Part shown: piece by piece, positions 45,909 to 55,268 of the stretch | How the letters are laid out: every line of letters begins with the position of its first letter | How positions within the stretch are numbered: the stretch's first letter is position 1 | Assembly: GCF_003063415.1 (NCBI RefSeq) | Contig: NZ_NESK01000009.1 | Coordinates: 1 to 64,000 of the forward strand | Origin: Limnohabitans sp. 2KL-17 | GTDB lineage: Bacteria > Pseudomonadota > Gammaproteobacteria > Burkholderiales > Burkholderiaceae_C | Reading direction: 5' to 3' | DNA length: 64,000 nucleotides | Made by a program: the position numbers and the translations under genes | The notes under the pieces: model-generated | Database searches by the model: none | The model's input: the letters and a program-made list of their open reading frames with translations, nothing else | What the model was told of the DNA's origin: nothing

Positions 45909-46883
45909 ATGACAACACGCGCATTGATCTGGGCCGCACTGGGTGCAGTCATGGCCTGCTCGGGCTTGGGCGCTCTGGCGCAAACCTACCCAAACAAGGC
46001 CATCACGATGGTGGTGCCCTTCCCACCGGGCGGGGTGGCGGACACCGTGGGTCGCCCCGTGGCCGAGGCCATGTCACGGCACCTCAAGCAAAGCATCGTG
46101 GTCGAAAACAAGGGCGGCGCGGGCGGCGGCATTGGCATGGCGCAAGTCGCCAAGTCCAAGGGCGATGGCTACACCTTGCTGATGTCCTTGTCTTCCTTGG
46201 TGGTCCTGCCCGAAGCAGACAAAATCCTACAGCGTGCTCCCATGTTTCTGGTCAGCCAACTCAAGCCGATTGCCCGCTTCACGGCCGACCCGACGGTGCT
46301 GGTCGTGCGCGCAGACAGCCCCCGGAAAACCTATGGCGACTTCATGGCCTATGTGAAGACCAACCCGGGGCGCATCTCCTTTGGTTCATCGGGCAATTAC
46401 GGCACCATGCACGTGCCGATGGAACAGCTCAAGGCCGCCACATCGACCTTCATGCTGCATGTGCCTTACACCGGTGCAGGTCCGGCTGTTTTGTCATTGC
46501 TGAGTGGTCAGATCGAAGCTTTGTCGACTGGCCCCGCCAGCGTCAAACAGCACATTGCCTCGGGCCGCTTGCGCGCCCTGGCGCACTGGGGTGAGGGGCG
46601 GCTGGCCAGCATGCCCGATGTGCCCAGTTTGAAGGAGTTGGGTGTGCCGATCCAGTACTCGCAGTGGTCGGGCCTGTTTGTGCCGGCCGACACACCCACT
46701 GCCGTAGTCGACAGCTTGCGCCAAGCTGCTCGATTTGCCGCACAAGATGCGCGTGCGGTCGCCGCCTTGACGGCCTCTGGCACTTCGTTCATGTACCAGG
46801 ACGCCGCCGACTTTGAGCGTTTTGTCCAAGCCGATGCCAAAGAGATGAGCGCCCTGGTCACCCGCATTGGCAAAGTCGATTGA
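45909..46883 (+). CDS. Bug/TctC-family periplasmic solute receptor
   Basis: A 324-residue receptor with a signal peptide ending near SGLGALAQ and the family start TYPNKAITMVVPFPPGGVAD. AAAGGA precedes the ATG by seven bases. It is the second gene of the operon, and its ligand is probably the compound attacked by the hydroxylase. No permease genes are adjacent. Confidence 0.92.
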   Translation: MTTRALIWAALGAVMACSGLGALAQTYPNKAITMVVPFPPGGVADTVGRPVAEAMSRHLKQSIVVENKGGAGGGIGMAQVAKSKGDGYTLLMSLSSLVVLPEADKILQRAPMFLVSQLKPIARFTADPTVLVVRADSPRKTYGDFMAYVKTNPGRISFGSSGNYGTMHVPMEQLKAATSTFMLHVPYTGAGPAVLSLLSGQIEALSTGPASVKQHIASGRLRALAHWGEGRLASMPDVPSLKELGVPIQYSQWSGLFVPADTPTAVVDSLRQAARFAAQDARAVAALTASGTSFMYQDAADFERFVQADAKEMSALVTRIGKVD

Positions 46884-46941
46884 TCCACAGAGTTCAACGG
46901 CCATTTTGAGACGCCCCCTTTCCACCCACCGGAGACACGAC

Positions 46942-47910
46942 ATGTTCACCTTGCACAATAACTTGAAACTGCTGGCCCTCAGTTTGGCCATGGCCTCTGG
47001 CCTGGCACACGCGCAAAGCTACCCCAACCGCCCCGTCAAAATCGTGGTGCCCTTTGCCTCAGGCGGGCCCGCTGACAACTATGCACGCTTCATGGCACAG
47101 CGGCTGGGTGAAGAGCTCAAGCAGTCGTTTGTGATTGACAACAAACCCGGTGCGGGCTCGATCATTGGCACCGACTTGGCAGCCAAGGCGCCAGCCGACG
47201 GGTACACCTTGCTCATGATGTCCAACACCCACACGGTGAACGAGTCACTGATTCAAAGCAAGCCCTTTGCCTTGATGAAAGACTTTGTCGGCGTCGCGCC
47301 GGTGAACTATTCCAACCTGCTGCTGGTGGTGCACCCCTCCGTGCCCGTCAAGACAGTGGGTGAATTGGTGGCACTGGCCAAGTCCAAACCCGGTAAGCTC
47401 AACTACGCGTCATCGGGCAACGGAACGCCGTACCACATGGCCGGTGAATTGTTCAAGTACATGGCTGGCGTGGACATGACGCATGTGCCCTACAAAGGCA
47501 GTTCCGGCGCCCGGACCGACATCGTGGGCGGGCAGGTGGATGTGATGTTCGATGCCGAAACCACCATGGCCGAGTTTGCACGAGGCGGCAAAGTGCGTGC
47601 ACTGGGCGGCACCGGATTGGCGCGCTCGGCCAACCTGCTGGAGTTGCCCACTGTGGCCGAGACCGTGCCCAAATACGAAGCCACCATCTGGCTGGGCCTG
47701 ATGGCCCCCAAGGGCACCCCCGCCGATGTGGTCAACAAACTCAACGCAGAAGTGCGCAAGATCGTGAACAACCCGGATGTAAAGGCCGCTTGGGCCAAAC
47801 AGGGTGCTGTGCCCATGTCGATGAATGTGGCCGAGTTTGACCAATACCTGAACGCCGACATCGCCAAGTGGGCCAACATCGTCAAAGCCTCGGGTGCCAA
47901 GCCGGACTGA
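46942..47910 (+). CDS. Bug/TctC-family periplasmic solute receptor
   Basis: A 322-residue receptor, tandem to the previous one. The start at 46942 is chosen because GGAG lies eight bases before it and a proper signal peptide follows (LALSLAMASGLAHAQ), then SYPNRPVKIVVPFASGGPAD. Its sequence is well diverged from its neighbour, so the pair is unlikely to be a recent duplication. The hydroxylase small subunit starts three bases after its stop, linking transport and oxidation. Confidence 0.92.
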   Translation: MFTLHNNLKLLALSLAMASGLAHAQSYPNRPVKIVVPFASGGPADNYARFMAQRLGEELKQSFVIDNKPGAGSIIGTDLAAKAPADGYTLLMMSNTHTVNESLIQSKPFALMKDFVGVAPVNYSNLLLVVHPSVPVKTVGELVALAKSKPGKLNYASSGNGTPYHMAGELFKYMAGVDMTHVPYKGSSGARTDIVGGQVDVMFDAETTMAEFARGGKVRALGGTGLARSANLLELPTVAETVPKYEATIWLGLMAPKGTPADVVNKLNAEVRKIVNNPDVKAAWAKQGAVPMSMNVAEFDQYLNADIAKWANIVKASGAKPD

Positions 47911-47913
47911 GCC

Positions 47914-48390
47914 ATGATCACTCGGGAAGTGGCGTTCTGCGTGAACGGGCAGGGCGTGTCCGTGGCGGATGAAAGCGGTCAAACCCTGCTCGATGTCTTG
48001 CGCAACACGCTGCACATGAAAAGCACGCGCATGGGTTGTGGGCAAGGCCAATGCGGCGCTTGCCGGGTGATGGTCGATGGCCATGCCGTGGCCGCTTGCG
48101 AAACACCCTTGTGGGCGGTGGAAAACAAATCTGTCACCACAGTGGAAGGTTTGGGAAGCCGCGACAAACCGCACGCTTTGCAGACTGCGTTCATTGAAGA
48201 GGAAGCCATGCAGTGTGGCTTTTGCACCAGTGGCATTTTGATGTCTGCCGCTGCCTTGCTGCAACGCCAAAACCAACCCACCCGACAAGAAATCGTACAA
48301 GCGCTCGATGGCCATTTGTGCCGCTGTGGTGCGCACAATCGGGTGATTCGGGCGATTGAAAAAGCCGCTGCCCGGCTGGGCCCTGTGTGA
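47914..48390 (+). CDS. Molybdenum hydroxylase small subunit, two 2Fe-2S clusters (IorA-like)
   Basis: A 158-residue subunit of the xanthine-oxidase family. The plant-type cluster ligands are in CGQGQCGAC with the fourth Cys in AVAAC, and the second cluster is bound by MQCGFC and HLCRCG. It passes electrons from the molybdenum centre. There is no FAD subunit gene, so the enzyme is of the two-subunit isoquinoline oxidoreductase or nicotinate dehydrogenase type, which uses an external acceptor. Its stop overlaps the large-subunit start (GTGA). Confidence 0.9.
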   Translation: MITREVAFCVNGQGVSVADESGQTLLDVLRNTLHMKSTRMGCGQGQCGACRVMVDGHAVAACETPLWAVENKSVTTVEGLGSRDKPHALQTAFIEEEAMQCGFCTSGILMSAAALLQRQNQPTRQEIVQALDGHLCRCGAHNRVIRAIEKAAARLGPV

Positions 48391-50588
48391 ACACCGAATC
48401 ACTCAAGGCGAACCCTCTGCTGCGCCAATGGCTGGGCTTGGGGCCGGCAGGGCAAATCCAGGCTTTTTCGGGCAAGGTAGACCTGGGGCAAGGCATTTCG
48501 CACGCGCTGAGGCTGATCGTTGCCGAAGAATTGCGGCTGCCTGCAACGCAGATCGACATGGTGCCCGCCAGCACACGCTTGAGTCCTGATGAAGGCGTGA
48601 CCTCAGGCAGTTTGTCGGTACAGCACTCAGGGGCCGCTTTGCGTTGCGCCGCCGCCCATTTGCGCGAAGCCTGCCGCTTGCAAATGGCCCAGCGCTGCGG
48701 CGTGGGAATCGACGCAGTGCACTGCGACAACGGTCTTTTTACCGTGCCAGACCCAGCCTCTTCAGCCACCTACAGCGAACTGGCAGACCGCACTCTCTGG
48801 GACAGCGTCATCAATACTGCCCATGCAGTTACTGGCAATGACTTGCAATCGCTGGACAGTTCGCCGTCAGTCAAATACGCCGTGCGACCCGACATGGTCG
48901 CCAAGGTTTTTGGCGAATTCGAATTTATCCAAGACCGCGTCATGACGGGCATGTGTCATGGCATGGTGTTTCGACCGGGCACGCTTACGGCCACTGTGAT
49001 TGAAAGCGACATGCTGACTTTGCAAAACAACTTGCAAAAACGTGCGGGTGTTTTGAAGGTGGTCCGCGATGGGCTCTTGCTGGGTGTATTGACCGAGTCT
49101 GAAAGCGCCCTCACCCGCATCGCCCAAATGGTTGAAGAAGATGCCGCAAAGGGAAAACTCTGGTGCTGCAGGGCCGAAGTGCCGAACCCTGACGACTTGC
49201 CTGGCTGGCTGAAATCGCAGGCCCTTGAAACCACGGTGGTGGTCAATACCCTGCAAGCCATTGAAGGTGCGGACAAGCCCACTGAAACTGAAATGCAACG
49301 TGTGAGTGCGGCGTATCACCGGCCCTTTCTGCAGCATGCCTCGATTGGCCTGTGCTGCGCCCTTGCGGTGTGGCGTGAAGACCAGCGGCTCGAGGTCTGG
49401 AGCCACAGCCAAGGCATTTTCAACTTGCGGCGTGACTTGGCGTTGGCTTTTGAAATAGCCCCCGAACAGGTACAAGTCGCACATGTCGAAGGGGCTGGTT
49501 GCTATGGCCACAATGGCGCCGACGATGTGGCCTTCGATGCGGCATGGCTGGCACAACACACAGCAGGTCGACCTGTGCGGGTACAGTGGACGCGCCTGGC
49601 CGAATTGGCCCATGCGCCCTTGGCACCGGCCATGCTTGTGCACATCGAGGCGGGCATCAGCCCTGAAGGGCAATTGCTCGAATGGACCCAATCCGTCTGG
49701 AGCCAGGGCCATGGCACCCGCCCTGGACGCGGCAAAACACCAGCCTTGCTCGGCGCATGGCAAACAGCCAATGCGCTCCCGGTCACCATGGCGGTGAATG
49801 CCGCCATGGCCGTGGGCGGTGGTTCAGAGCGCAACGCACAACCCCCCTACGACATCGCCTGCGTCAAGGTACTCAACCACCGCGTGCTGAACATGCCTTT
49901 TCGCGTTTCAGCCATGCGCGCCTTGGGTGCACCAGCCAATGTATTTGCCGCAGAGTCGTTCATGGACGAACTGGCACACCGATATGGCAAAGATCCTCTG
50001 GCGTTCCGGCTGGACCATCTGAGCGGCACTGCTGATGTGCGCGCTGCTGAGGTCTTGCAAAAGCTGGCCGTTATGGCGGGCTGGACAAGCACCCGCCCCG
50101 GCAACAAACCGGAAGGCTGGGGCCGAGGTCTGGCCTATGCGCGGTACAAAAATATGGGCGCATATTGTGCAGTGGCGGTCGAGTTGGTGGTGGCTGAAAA
50201 GATCAGGCTGAAAAGGCTCTGGGTCGCCGACCTGGGTCATGTGGTCGATCCCCAAGGTGCCGTTAACCAGCTGGAGGGCGGCGCCTTGCAATCGGCCAGT
50301 TGGGCTCTTTGTGAATCGGCTCAGCTCAGCCCACAAGGCATTGCGTCAAGCGACTGGACAAGTTACCCCATTTTGAAATTCAGCGACATGCCTTTGGTTG
50401 AGGTCAGCCTGATGACCGGCCAAGGCAGACCCTCGCTGGGTGCTGGCGAGTGCAGCTCGGGTCCAACTGGCGCAGCCATTGCCAACGCCATTTTTGATGC
50501 CATGGGTGTGCGCATGCGGCACATGCCTTTCACGCCGGAAAACATGCTGAAGATCCTCCATGCCGACAGCACCCCACCCCACCATTAA
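48387..50588 (+). CDS. Molybdenum hydroxylase large subunit (IorB-like)
   Basis: A 733-residue molybdopterin subunit, GTG start overlapping the previous stop. The N-terminal GQIQAFSGKVDLGQGISHAL and the C-terminal GAGECSSGPTGAAIANAIFD, which holds the active-site glutamate, are typical of isoquinoline 1-oxidoreductase beta subunits. No twin-arginine signal and no C-terminal cytochrome c domain are seen, unlike many relatives, so it is probably cytoplasmic with an unknown electron acceptor. It likely hydroxylates an N-heterocycle or aldehyde next to a ring nitrogen; the exact substrate is unknown. Confidence 0.87.
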   Translation: MNTESLKANPLLRQWLGLGPAGQIQAFSGKVDLGQGISHALRLIVAEELRLPATQIDMVPASTRLSPDEGVTSGSLSVQHSGAALRCAAAHLREACRLQMAQRCGVGIDAVHCDNGLFTVPDPASSATYSELADRTLWDSVINTAHAVTGNDLQSLDSSPSVKYAVRPDMVAKVFGEFEFIQDRVMTGMCHGMVFRPGTLTATVIESDMLTLQNNLQKRAGVLKVVRDGLLLGVLTESESALTRIAQMVEEDAAKGKLWCCRAEVPNPDDLPGWLKSQALETTVVVNTLQAIEGADKPTETEMQRVSAAYHRPFLQHASIGLCCALAVWREDQRLEVWSHSQGIFNLRRDLALAFEIAPEQVQVAHVEGAGCYGHNGADDVAFDAAWLAQHTAGRPVRVQWTRLAELAHAPLAPAMLVHIEAGISPEGQLLEWTQSVWSQGHGTRPGRGKTPALLGAWQTANALPVTMAVNAAMAVGGGSERNAQPPYDIACVKVLNHRVLNMPFRVSAMRALGAPANVFAAESFMDELAHRYGKDPLAFRLDHLSGTADVRAAEVLQKLAVMAGWTSTRPGNKPEGWGRGLAYARYKNMGAYCAVAVELVVAEKIRLKRLWVADLGHVVDPQGAVNQLEGGALQSASWALCESAQLSPQGIASSDWTSYPILKFSDMPLVEVSLMTGQGRPSLGAGECSSGPTGAAIANAIFDAMGVRMRHMPFTPENMLKILHADSTPPHH

Positions 50589-50610
50589 CCCCCTTGATTG
50601 AAAGAGCAAC

Positions 50611-51300
50611 ATGCATGTATTGAGTGGCGGCGCAGCCGCAGCAGTGGTCAAAGCGGTTCAGGCCGAGTTCGAAAAATCGACCCATGCTCAGATCATCGGT
50701 ACCTTCAGCGCAGTAGGTGCCATGCACGCCAAATTGTTGGAGGGTGCACCTTGCGATGTAGTGATATTGACAAAGCCCCTCATCGATCAACTGGTGACCT
50801 CGGGCCATGTCGTCCCCGAAAGCGTCCGTTCGCTGGGTAAGGTCAGGACAGGCGTGGCCGTGCGCAGCGGCACGCCTCATCCATCGGTGAAAACACGCGC
50901 AGAACTGCACGCAGCCATGAGCGCAGCAAAAGCCATTTATTTTCCAGACCCAGACATGTCGACGGCTGGCATCCACTTCATGCGGGTGTTGAAGGCGCTG
51001 GGGCTCGATGAAAGCCTGCGCCACAAATTTCGCCCATTTCCCAACGGTGCGACGGCCATGGGTGAAATGGGCAAAAGTCTCGAAAGTGGCTTGATTGGAT
51101 GCACGCAAGTGACCGAAATCAACTACACCGAAGGGGTGACACTGGTGGATGTGTTGCCACCCGAATTTGAACTGAGCACCGACTACACCTTGGGCATTTG
51201 CACCCAGACCCAAGATTTGACGCAAGCACAGCTGCTGGTCGATTTGCTTGCAGGCAGCGCATCGGCAGCGGTGCGCCAGCAGGGTGGGTTTGAGTTCTGA
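50611..51300 (+). CDS. ModA-like substrate-binding protein without signal peptide
   Basis: A 229-residue protein of the periplasmic molybdate-binding (ModA/type 2 solute-binding) fold: VLSGGAAAAVVKAVQAEFEK, then a middle domain and GLIGCTQVTEI. It begins directly with the mature-type fold and has no signal peptide or lipobox. GAAAGAG precedes the ATG. Its place right after the hydroxylase genes suggests a cytoplasmic role, perhaps binding an oxyanion or a pathway ligand, rather than ABC transport; no modB or modC is present. Confidence 0.75.
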   Translation: MHVLSGGAAAAVVKAVQAEFEKSTHAQIIGTFSAVGAMHAKLLEGAPCDVVILTKPLIDQLVTSGHVVPESVRSLGKVRTGVAVRSGTPHPSVKTRAELHAAMSAAKAIYFPDPDMSTAGIHFMRVLKALGLDESLRHKFRPFPNGATAMGEMGKSLESGLIGCTQVTEINYTEGVTLVDVLPPEFELSTDYTLGICTQTQDLTQAQLLVDLLAGSASAAVRQQGGFEF

Positions 51301-51340
51301 GTCATAGGCACTTACCGCTGAGTGCAGCTGCTGCAAGGGC

Positions 51341-51775
51341 TCAGGTGTTAGCGCGCTTTTTCAGCCAGCGCATGACGCCGCCCACCAGCGGCAATTTTTC
51401 GTACAACTCTTCTGCCGCATCCCAGTAATCGCGGTGCAGCGTCACCAGGCCTTGTTCGTTGAACGCCACGTGGCTACCGCCCCGCACGGTTTGCAAGGTG
51501 GTGGTGTCAAAGCGCTTGAAATGAAAGCGGAACTCCCAGGTCAGGAATGCCTGCTGACCATCGACCAGCTGGCCTGTGATGACGAAGTGGGGCCGGTCGA
51601 GCGCCACATACATATGGCGAAAAATTCGCTCAATCTCGGGCAGCCCCTGGACTTCATTGAAAGGGTCTTTGAACCGGGCTTGCGCATCGTAGAGCGTGTG
51701 CAGTTGCGCGACGCTTTGTGGTGACAGCGTTTCAAAAAATGTGGCGAGGTTTTGGGTGAATTGTCGGGTGTTCAT
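51341..51775 (-). CDS. NTF2/SnoaL-like protein
   Basis: A 144-residue protein with the nuclear-transport-factor-2-like cone fold: an N-terminal helix pair, DAQARFKDPFNEVQG, then FVITGQLVDGQQAFLTWEF. Such proteins are often isomerases, hydrolases or ligand binders. It is the last gene of the lipid/photolyase-associated operon, 21 bases after the SDR gene. It commonly accompanies this set of genes in other proteobacteria, but its reaction is unknown. The ATG at 51775 is preferred to a TTG upstream. Confidence 0.8.
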   Translation of the reverse strand: MNTRQFTQNLATFFETLSPQSVAQLHTLYDAQARFKDPFNEVQGLPEIERIFRHMYVALDRPHFVITGQLVDGQQAFLTWEFRFHFKRFDTTTLQTVRGGSHVAFNEQGLVTLHRDYWDAAEELYEKLPLVGGVMRWLKKRANT

Positions 51776-51796
51776 GGAGACTTTCAAAACCCACCC

Positions 51797-52663
51797 TCAC
51801 AAGCCTGTGAACTTGCGCACCAGCGGAAAGTACAAGCGGTAAGGCAGCAGCCGCAGCAGTTTGAGCCACAAGGTAAAGCGCTTGGGGAAATGAATATCAA
51901 ACTGTCCCTGCGCCCAGCCCTTGAGCATTTCAAGCGCGGCCTGCTCGGAGCTGATGAGCGCCGGCATGGTGAACTGGTTCTGGGCGGTGAGTGGGGTATC
52001 TACAAAACCGGGGTTGACCACGCTCACACCAATGCCCTGGTCTTGCAAATCGAGGTACAGGGTTTCTGCCAGATGCGTGAGCGCCGCCTTGGTCGGGCCG
52101 TAGGCCAGACCGTTGGGCAAACCGCGCCAACCCGCCACGCTGCTGAGCAAGCTGATGTGTCCGCCTTGCCGCGCCAGCATATCGGGCAACACTGCGTTGA
52201 TCACTTGCAGCGCGCCCTGGTAATTGACTTTGTCATGCTGCAACAGATCGTCCAGATCGATGGCTGTCGCGCGCTGGGCGCGGTAGTAGCCGGCGGCGTA
52301 AACCACGAGGTCCAGCGGGCCCTCGCTCAAAATGGCACGGGCGGTGGCTTGTACATCGGCGTTGACAGCCACATCAAGTGGGCGCCACTGCACAAGCGGG
52401 TCTTGCGCAGCCCAGTTTTGCACGCCTTGCGGATTGCGCGCCGACACCACCACCATGGCGCCAGCCGCACGCAAAGCCTGGGCGCACGCCAGGCCAATGC
52501 CTGTTGACGCTCCCACCAGCCAGACCCTGCGGCCATGCCAGTGGGCGATGGGCGTGTTCAGCTGCAGCCAGCTGCGCTTGGGCACTGCAAGCCGGGGCTG
52601 CGGGCTGCTTTTTTGCAGCACATCGTCGGCACGGTTGGCGGCGATGGAAGGGGTCGCACTCAT
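51797..52663 (-). CDS. Short-chain dehydrogenase/reductase
   Basis: A 288-residue SDR. An N-terminal extension of about 45 residues precedes the cofactor motif VGASTGIGLACAQAL; NAAG-like VYAAGYYRAQ and the catalytic Ser with YxxxK (LAYGPTKAALTHLAE) are present. The C-terminus is basic and hydrophobic, possibly membrane-associated. Its ATG lies just past the DUF3833 stop, overlapping it in the operon. It probably acts on a lipid-derived carbonyl or alcohol. Confidence 0.88.
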   Translation of the reverse strand: MSATPSIAANRADDVLQKSSPQPRLAVPKRSWLQLNTPIAHWHGRRVWLVGASTGIGLACAQALRAAGAMVVVSARNPQGVQNWAAQDPLVQWRPLDVAVNADVQATARAILSEGPLDLVVYAAGYYRAQRATAIDLDDLLQHDKVNYQGALQVINAVLPDMLARQGGHISLLSSVAGWRGLPNGLAYGPTKAALTHLAETLYLDLQDQGIGVSVVNPGFVDTPLTAQNQFTMPALISSEQAALEMLKGWAQGQFDIHFPKRFTLWLKLLRLLPYRLYFPLVRKFTGL

Positions 52664-52668
52664 GCGGC

Positions 52669-53253
52669 TCAAACCGGCTTGGCCAACACAGGCGTTCGGC
52701 GCGTGAACGACAAGGTGACTTCACCCAGCTTCACGCCCCATTTGCTCATGGTGGCTTTGTTCAGCATGACACGGTCGTCCATGAGGTACATCCAGTCGTC
52801 AAAATCGACATGCCAGGTACGGCCATCCACCGGCAGCGCCAGTGTGTAGCCCCAGCGAAACGCGTTGCCACTGACCTGGCCTGCGGCCTCGCCCACCACG
52901 TCGTCGGCACGCCCGGTGTAGGCGCCATTGGGCCCCGCCTTGAGGCGCCAAATGCGACGCTGTCGGGTGCCATCCGAATAAACAAAGGCCTCGTCGAGCA
53001 CGCCTTCATCGCCATTCCAGCTGCAGTCCATCACCACCGTGAAGCGCTTGACCACTTGGCCGCTGCGGTCGGTAAAAACGCCCCAGGCGTCGATGGTGCC
53101 CGTGAAGTAGGTGCGCAAATCCAGTACAGGCTTTTCTTGCGCATAGCTTTGCACCTGCGGCCCCGCGCAGCTGGCCAAAAAGGGCACAGTGGCAACAACG
53201 GGCAAAGCACCCAGGCGGACCATTGCGTTTCGGCGATCCATTTTTGTACTCAT
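52669..53253 (-). CDS. DUF3833 family lipoprotein
   Basis: A 194-residue predicted lipoprotein. The signal MDRRNAMVRLGALPVVATVP ends in a lipobox LASC near residue 29 and has a twin-arginine-like start. The mature part has FTGTIDAWGVFTDRSGQVVKR and the conserved WHVDFDDWMYLMD, as in DUF3833. A GGGAG ribosome site precedes the ATG. The family often co-occurs with cyclopropane-fatty-acid synthase and DUF1365 genes; its role is unknown. Confidence 0.85.
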   Translation of the reverse strand: MSTKMDRRNAMVRLGALPVVATVPFLASCAGPQVQSYAQEKPVLDLRTYFTGTIDAWGVFTDRSGQVVKRFTVVMDCSWNGDEGVLDEAFVYSDGTRQRRIWRLKAGPNGAYTGRADDVVGEAAGQVSGNAFRWGYTLALPVDGRTWHVDFDDWMYLMDDRVMLNKATMSKWGVKLGEVTLSFTRRTPVLAKPV

Positions 53254-53311
53254 GTGCAAGCTCCCATTTTCAAAATTTGAGTCGAATTCATACGGAGGCA
53301 TGGCGCTCGCA

Positions 53312-54631
53312 TCAGGCCGTGTGTGCCAAAGCGGGTGCACGCATCAAACCCACATACAAAGCCAGTGCAGCCATCAGCTTGAGCACGCATGGCAGCAAGC
53401 CATACGCCAGGCCCAGCGCCAACAAAGCATCTGTGTCTTGCCGTCCCGGCGCATAGCCCCACAAGCTCAGCAAGGGCAGCGACAGGCCAGCAGCCAAGGC
53501 CAGGTTCAGCTTGGTGGCCAGATTCCACCAGCCCATGAAGGCGCCGTCGGTGCGGCCGCGCTCACCGCAGCGGTCGATCAACTGGTTAAGCAGGGCACCA
53601 GGCACCGTCAGGTCTGCCCCCAGCGCCATGCCCGACAACGCGCACACCAGCAAAAACCCGGTGGTATCGCCCGCGCCCAACCCGATCACACTCACAAAGG
53701 CCAACACCGACAAGGCCATGCCCAGCGCCCAGGTTCGCAACAGGCCGATGCGGTCGATCACCTTGAGCCACAGTGGAAACGACAAGGCACCGGCGGCAAA
53801 GTACAAACCCAGAAACAGCGGCTCCATGGCCTTGGGCGCCTGCAAACGGTCTTGCACGAAAAACAGCACCAGGGTCGCGGGCACAGCACTGGCCAAGCCA
53901 TTCAAAACAAAAACCACCAACAAGCGGCGAAAGCCGGCATAGCGCCAGGGCTGCCACAAACTCACGGCATTGTGTGCAGGGTCGAGTTCGGACGGCAATG
54001 GGGCTTGCATGGGTGCGGCTTGCCTGGCCGTGCGCTGCCAGGTGAACAAGCCAAGGGCCAACATGATGACCAGCAGGGCCGTGGTCATGGGCCAGCCCCA
54101 AAGGGCGGGCAAGGCCGATGCCAACAACACACCCACCAAGGCCCAGCCTTCACGCCAGGCCACCCACCGGCTTTGCGCGATGCCACCACCGCCCTGGCGC
54201 GCGGCCCAAGCCTGGTGCAAGATGCCCAGTCCACTGTAGGCCAGGTGACTGAGCGTGAGCGCACCGCCCACCCAGATCAGCAACTGCGGCGCCGACAAAA
54301 CCGCCGACGGCGGAAAAAACAGAGCCGCAAAGCCCAGGGCCACTGCCAAAGCCAACAGCATCGCCGCCAGCCAGACGGCACGCCATGAATGGCGAAAAAG
54401 TTGGTCACCCCAGCGCCCCAGCCACGGATCGACCACGGCATCGATGCTGCGACTGAGCAAGAGCACCGCGCCCAATGCCGCCAAAGGCACGCCATATTGC
54501 TGGGCATACAAATTGGGCAAATGCACATACACCGGCAAGGCCACAAAGGCCAGTGGCAAACCCAGCAGGCCATAGGCCGCTGCGGCGCGGCGCTGACGGT
54601 CTGGGCCAGATGCCGATGTGGCGATGCTCAT
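53312..54631 (-). CDS. MFS transporter (GPH/melibiose-carrier-like)
   Basis: A 439-residue protein with about twelve hydrophobic helices. LLLSRSIDAVVDPWLGRWGD near residue 60 matches the cation-binding region of the glycoside-pentoside-hexuronide family, and the second half repeats the layout. Here it accompanies lipid-modifying genes rather than sugar genes, so it may move a lipid or a product of the operon. Its start overlaps the previous stop (ATGA). Confidence 0.85.
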   Translation of the reverse strand: MSIATSASGPDRQRRAAAAYGLLGLPLAFVALPVYVHLPNLYAQQYGVPLAALGAVLLLSRSIDAVVDPWLGRWGDQLFRHSWRAVWLAAMLLALAVALGFAALFFPPSAVLSAPQLLIWVGGALTLSHLAYSGLGILHQAWAARQGGGGIAQSRWVAWREGWALVGVLLASALPALWGWPMTTALLVIMLALGLFTWQRTARQAAPMQAPLPSELDPAHNAVSLWQPWRYAGFRRLLVVFVLNGLASAVPATLVLFFVQDRLQAPKAMEPLFLGLYFAAGALSFPLWLKVIDRIGLLRTWALGMALSVLAFVSVIGLGAGDTTGFLLVCALSGMALGADLTVPGALLNQLIDRCGERGRTDGAFMGWWNLATKLNLALAAGLSLPLLSLWGYAPGRQDTDALLALGLAYGLLPCVLKLMAALALYVGLMRAPALAHTA

Positions 54632-55263
54632 GGCTGAAGGCCTTGCAACAATTTCGCACGCATCTTGGGCTCGGAAGTGCGCTCGTCCAGCCAGACACCA
54701 AAAAACAAACGCGCAAAGGCGGGGTCTTTCACCATCCCGACGCGTTGGCCGTTGACCCAGAATTCAGCGCCCAGACCTGGCAGGTTGACGCCGGTGATGC
54801 GATCGCCCTGGCTGACATTGGGAAACAAGGCGCTCATGGCCGACAACCAGCCTTGCGCCTGGGCGTCGCTGAAGCTGCCCACGCGCCGCATCTCGTCAAT
54901 CGATCGGCTTGCAATCGAGGCCCCTTCCAGGCGGCGCAAATATTGCAACTCCAGCGCGAACGGGTGTTGTGCGTGCTGGCTGTGGCGAAACCCCAAAGGC
55001 GTCCAAAGCCGGGCGTCGTAAACCTCAAAACCCCAGACGCGCAAACGCACGGGCGCTGTAGGCACCACGCCGCTCAAAGCTGCAACCTCTGGGCGACTGA
55101 ACTCGGCATTGGGGTTGATGTTCGAACTCTCCATGCTGGCTTGGGCTTGCGCTTTGGCGGCAAAGAACGCCCCACCCACAATGCCCATGCACAGACAGTA
55201 ACCGACCCAGTGCCGACGCACACCATGCGCCCATGTCGAGGTCTTGTCAAAGTGTGCATTCAT
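54628..55263 (-). CDS. Chalcone-isomerase-like protein, exported
   Basis: A 211-residue protein with an N-terminal membrane/signal segment (GYCLCMGIVGGAFFAAKAQAQA) and a chalcone-isomerase-like domain: VPTAPVRLRVWGFEVYDARLW, YLRRLEGASIASRSIDEM, and FFGVWLDERTSEPKMRAKLLQ at the end. Bacterial members bind or modify fatty acids rather than flavonoids. The start at 55263 has AGGA at fair spacing; an ATG at 55272 overlaps the upstream stop and is possible. Confidence 0.83.
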   Translation of the reverse strand: MNAHFDKTSTWAHGVRRHWVGYCLCMGIVGGAFFAAKAQAQASMESSNINPNAEFSRPEVAALSGVVPTAPVRLRVWGFEVYDARLWTPLGFRHSQHAQHPFALELQYLRRLEGASIASRSIDEMRRVGSFSDAQAQGWLSAMSALFPNVSQGDRITGVNLPGLGAEFWVNGQRVGMVKDPAFARLFFGVWLDERTSEPKMRAKLLQGLQP

Positions 55264-55268
55264 GGGTT

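Noticed and set aside
53189-54388. 399-codon plus-strand frame opposite the MFS transporter
   Set aside because: Low-complexity Gln/Arg/His protein expected from the reverse of hydrophobic GC-rich codons; the minus-strand transporter is clear.
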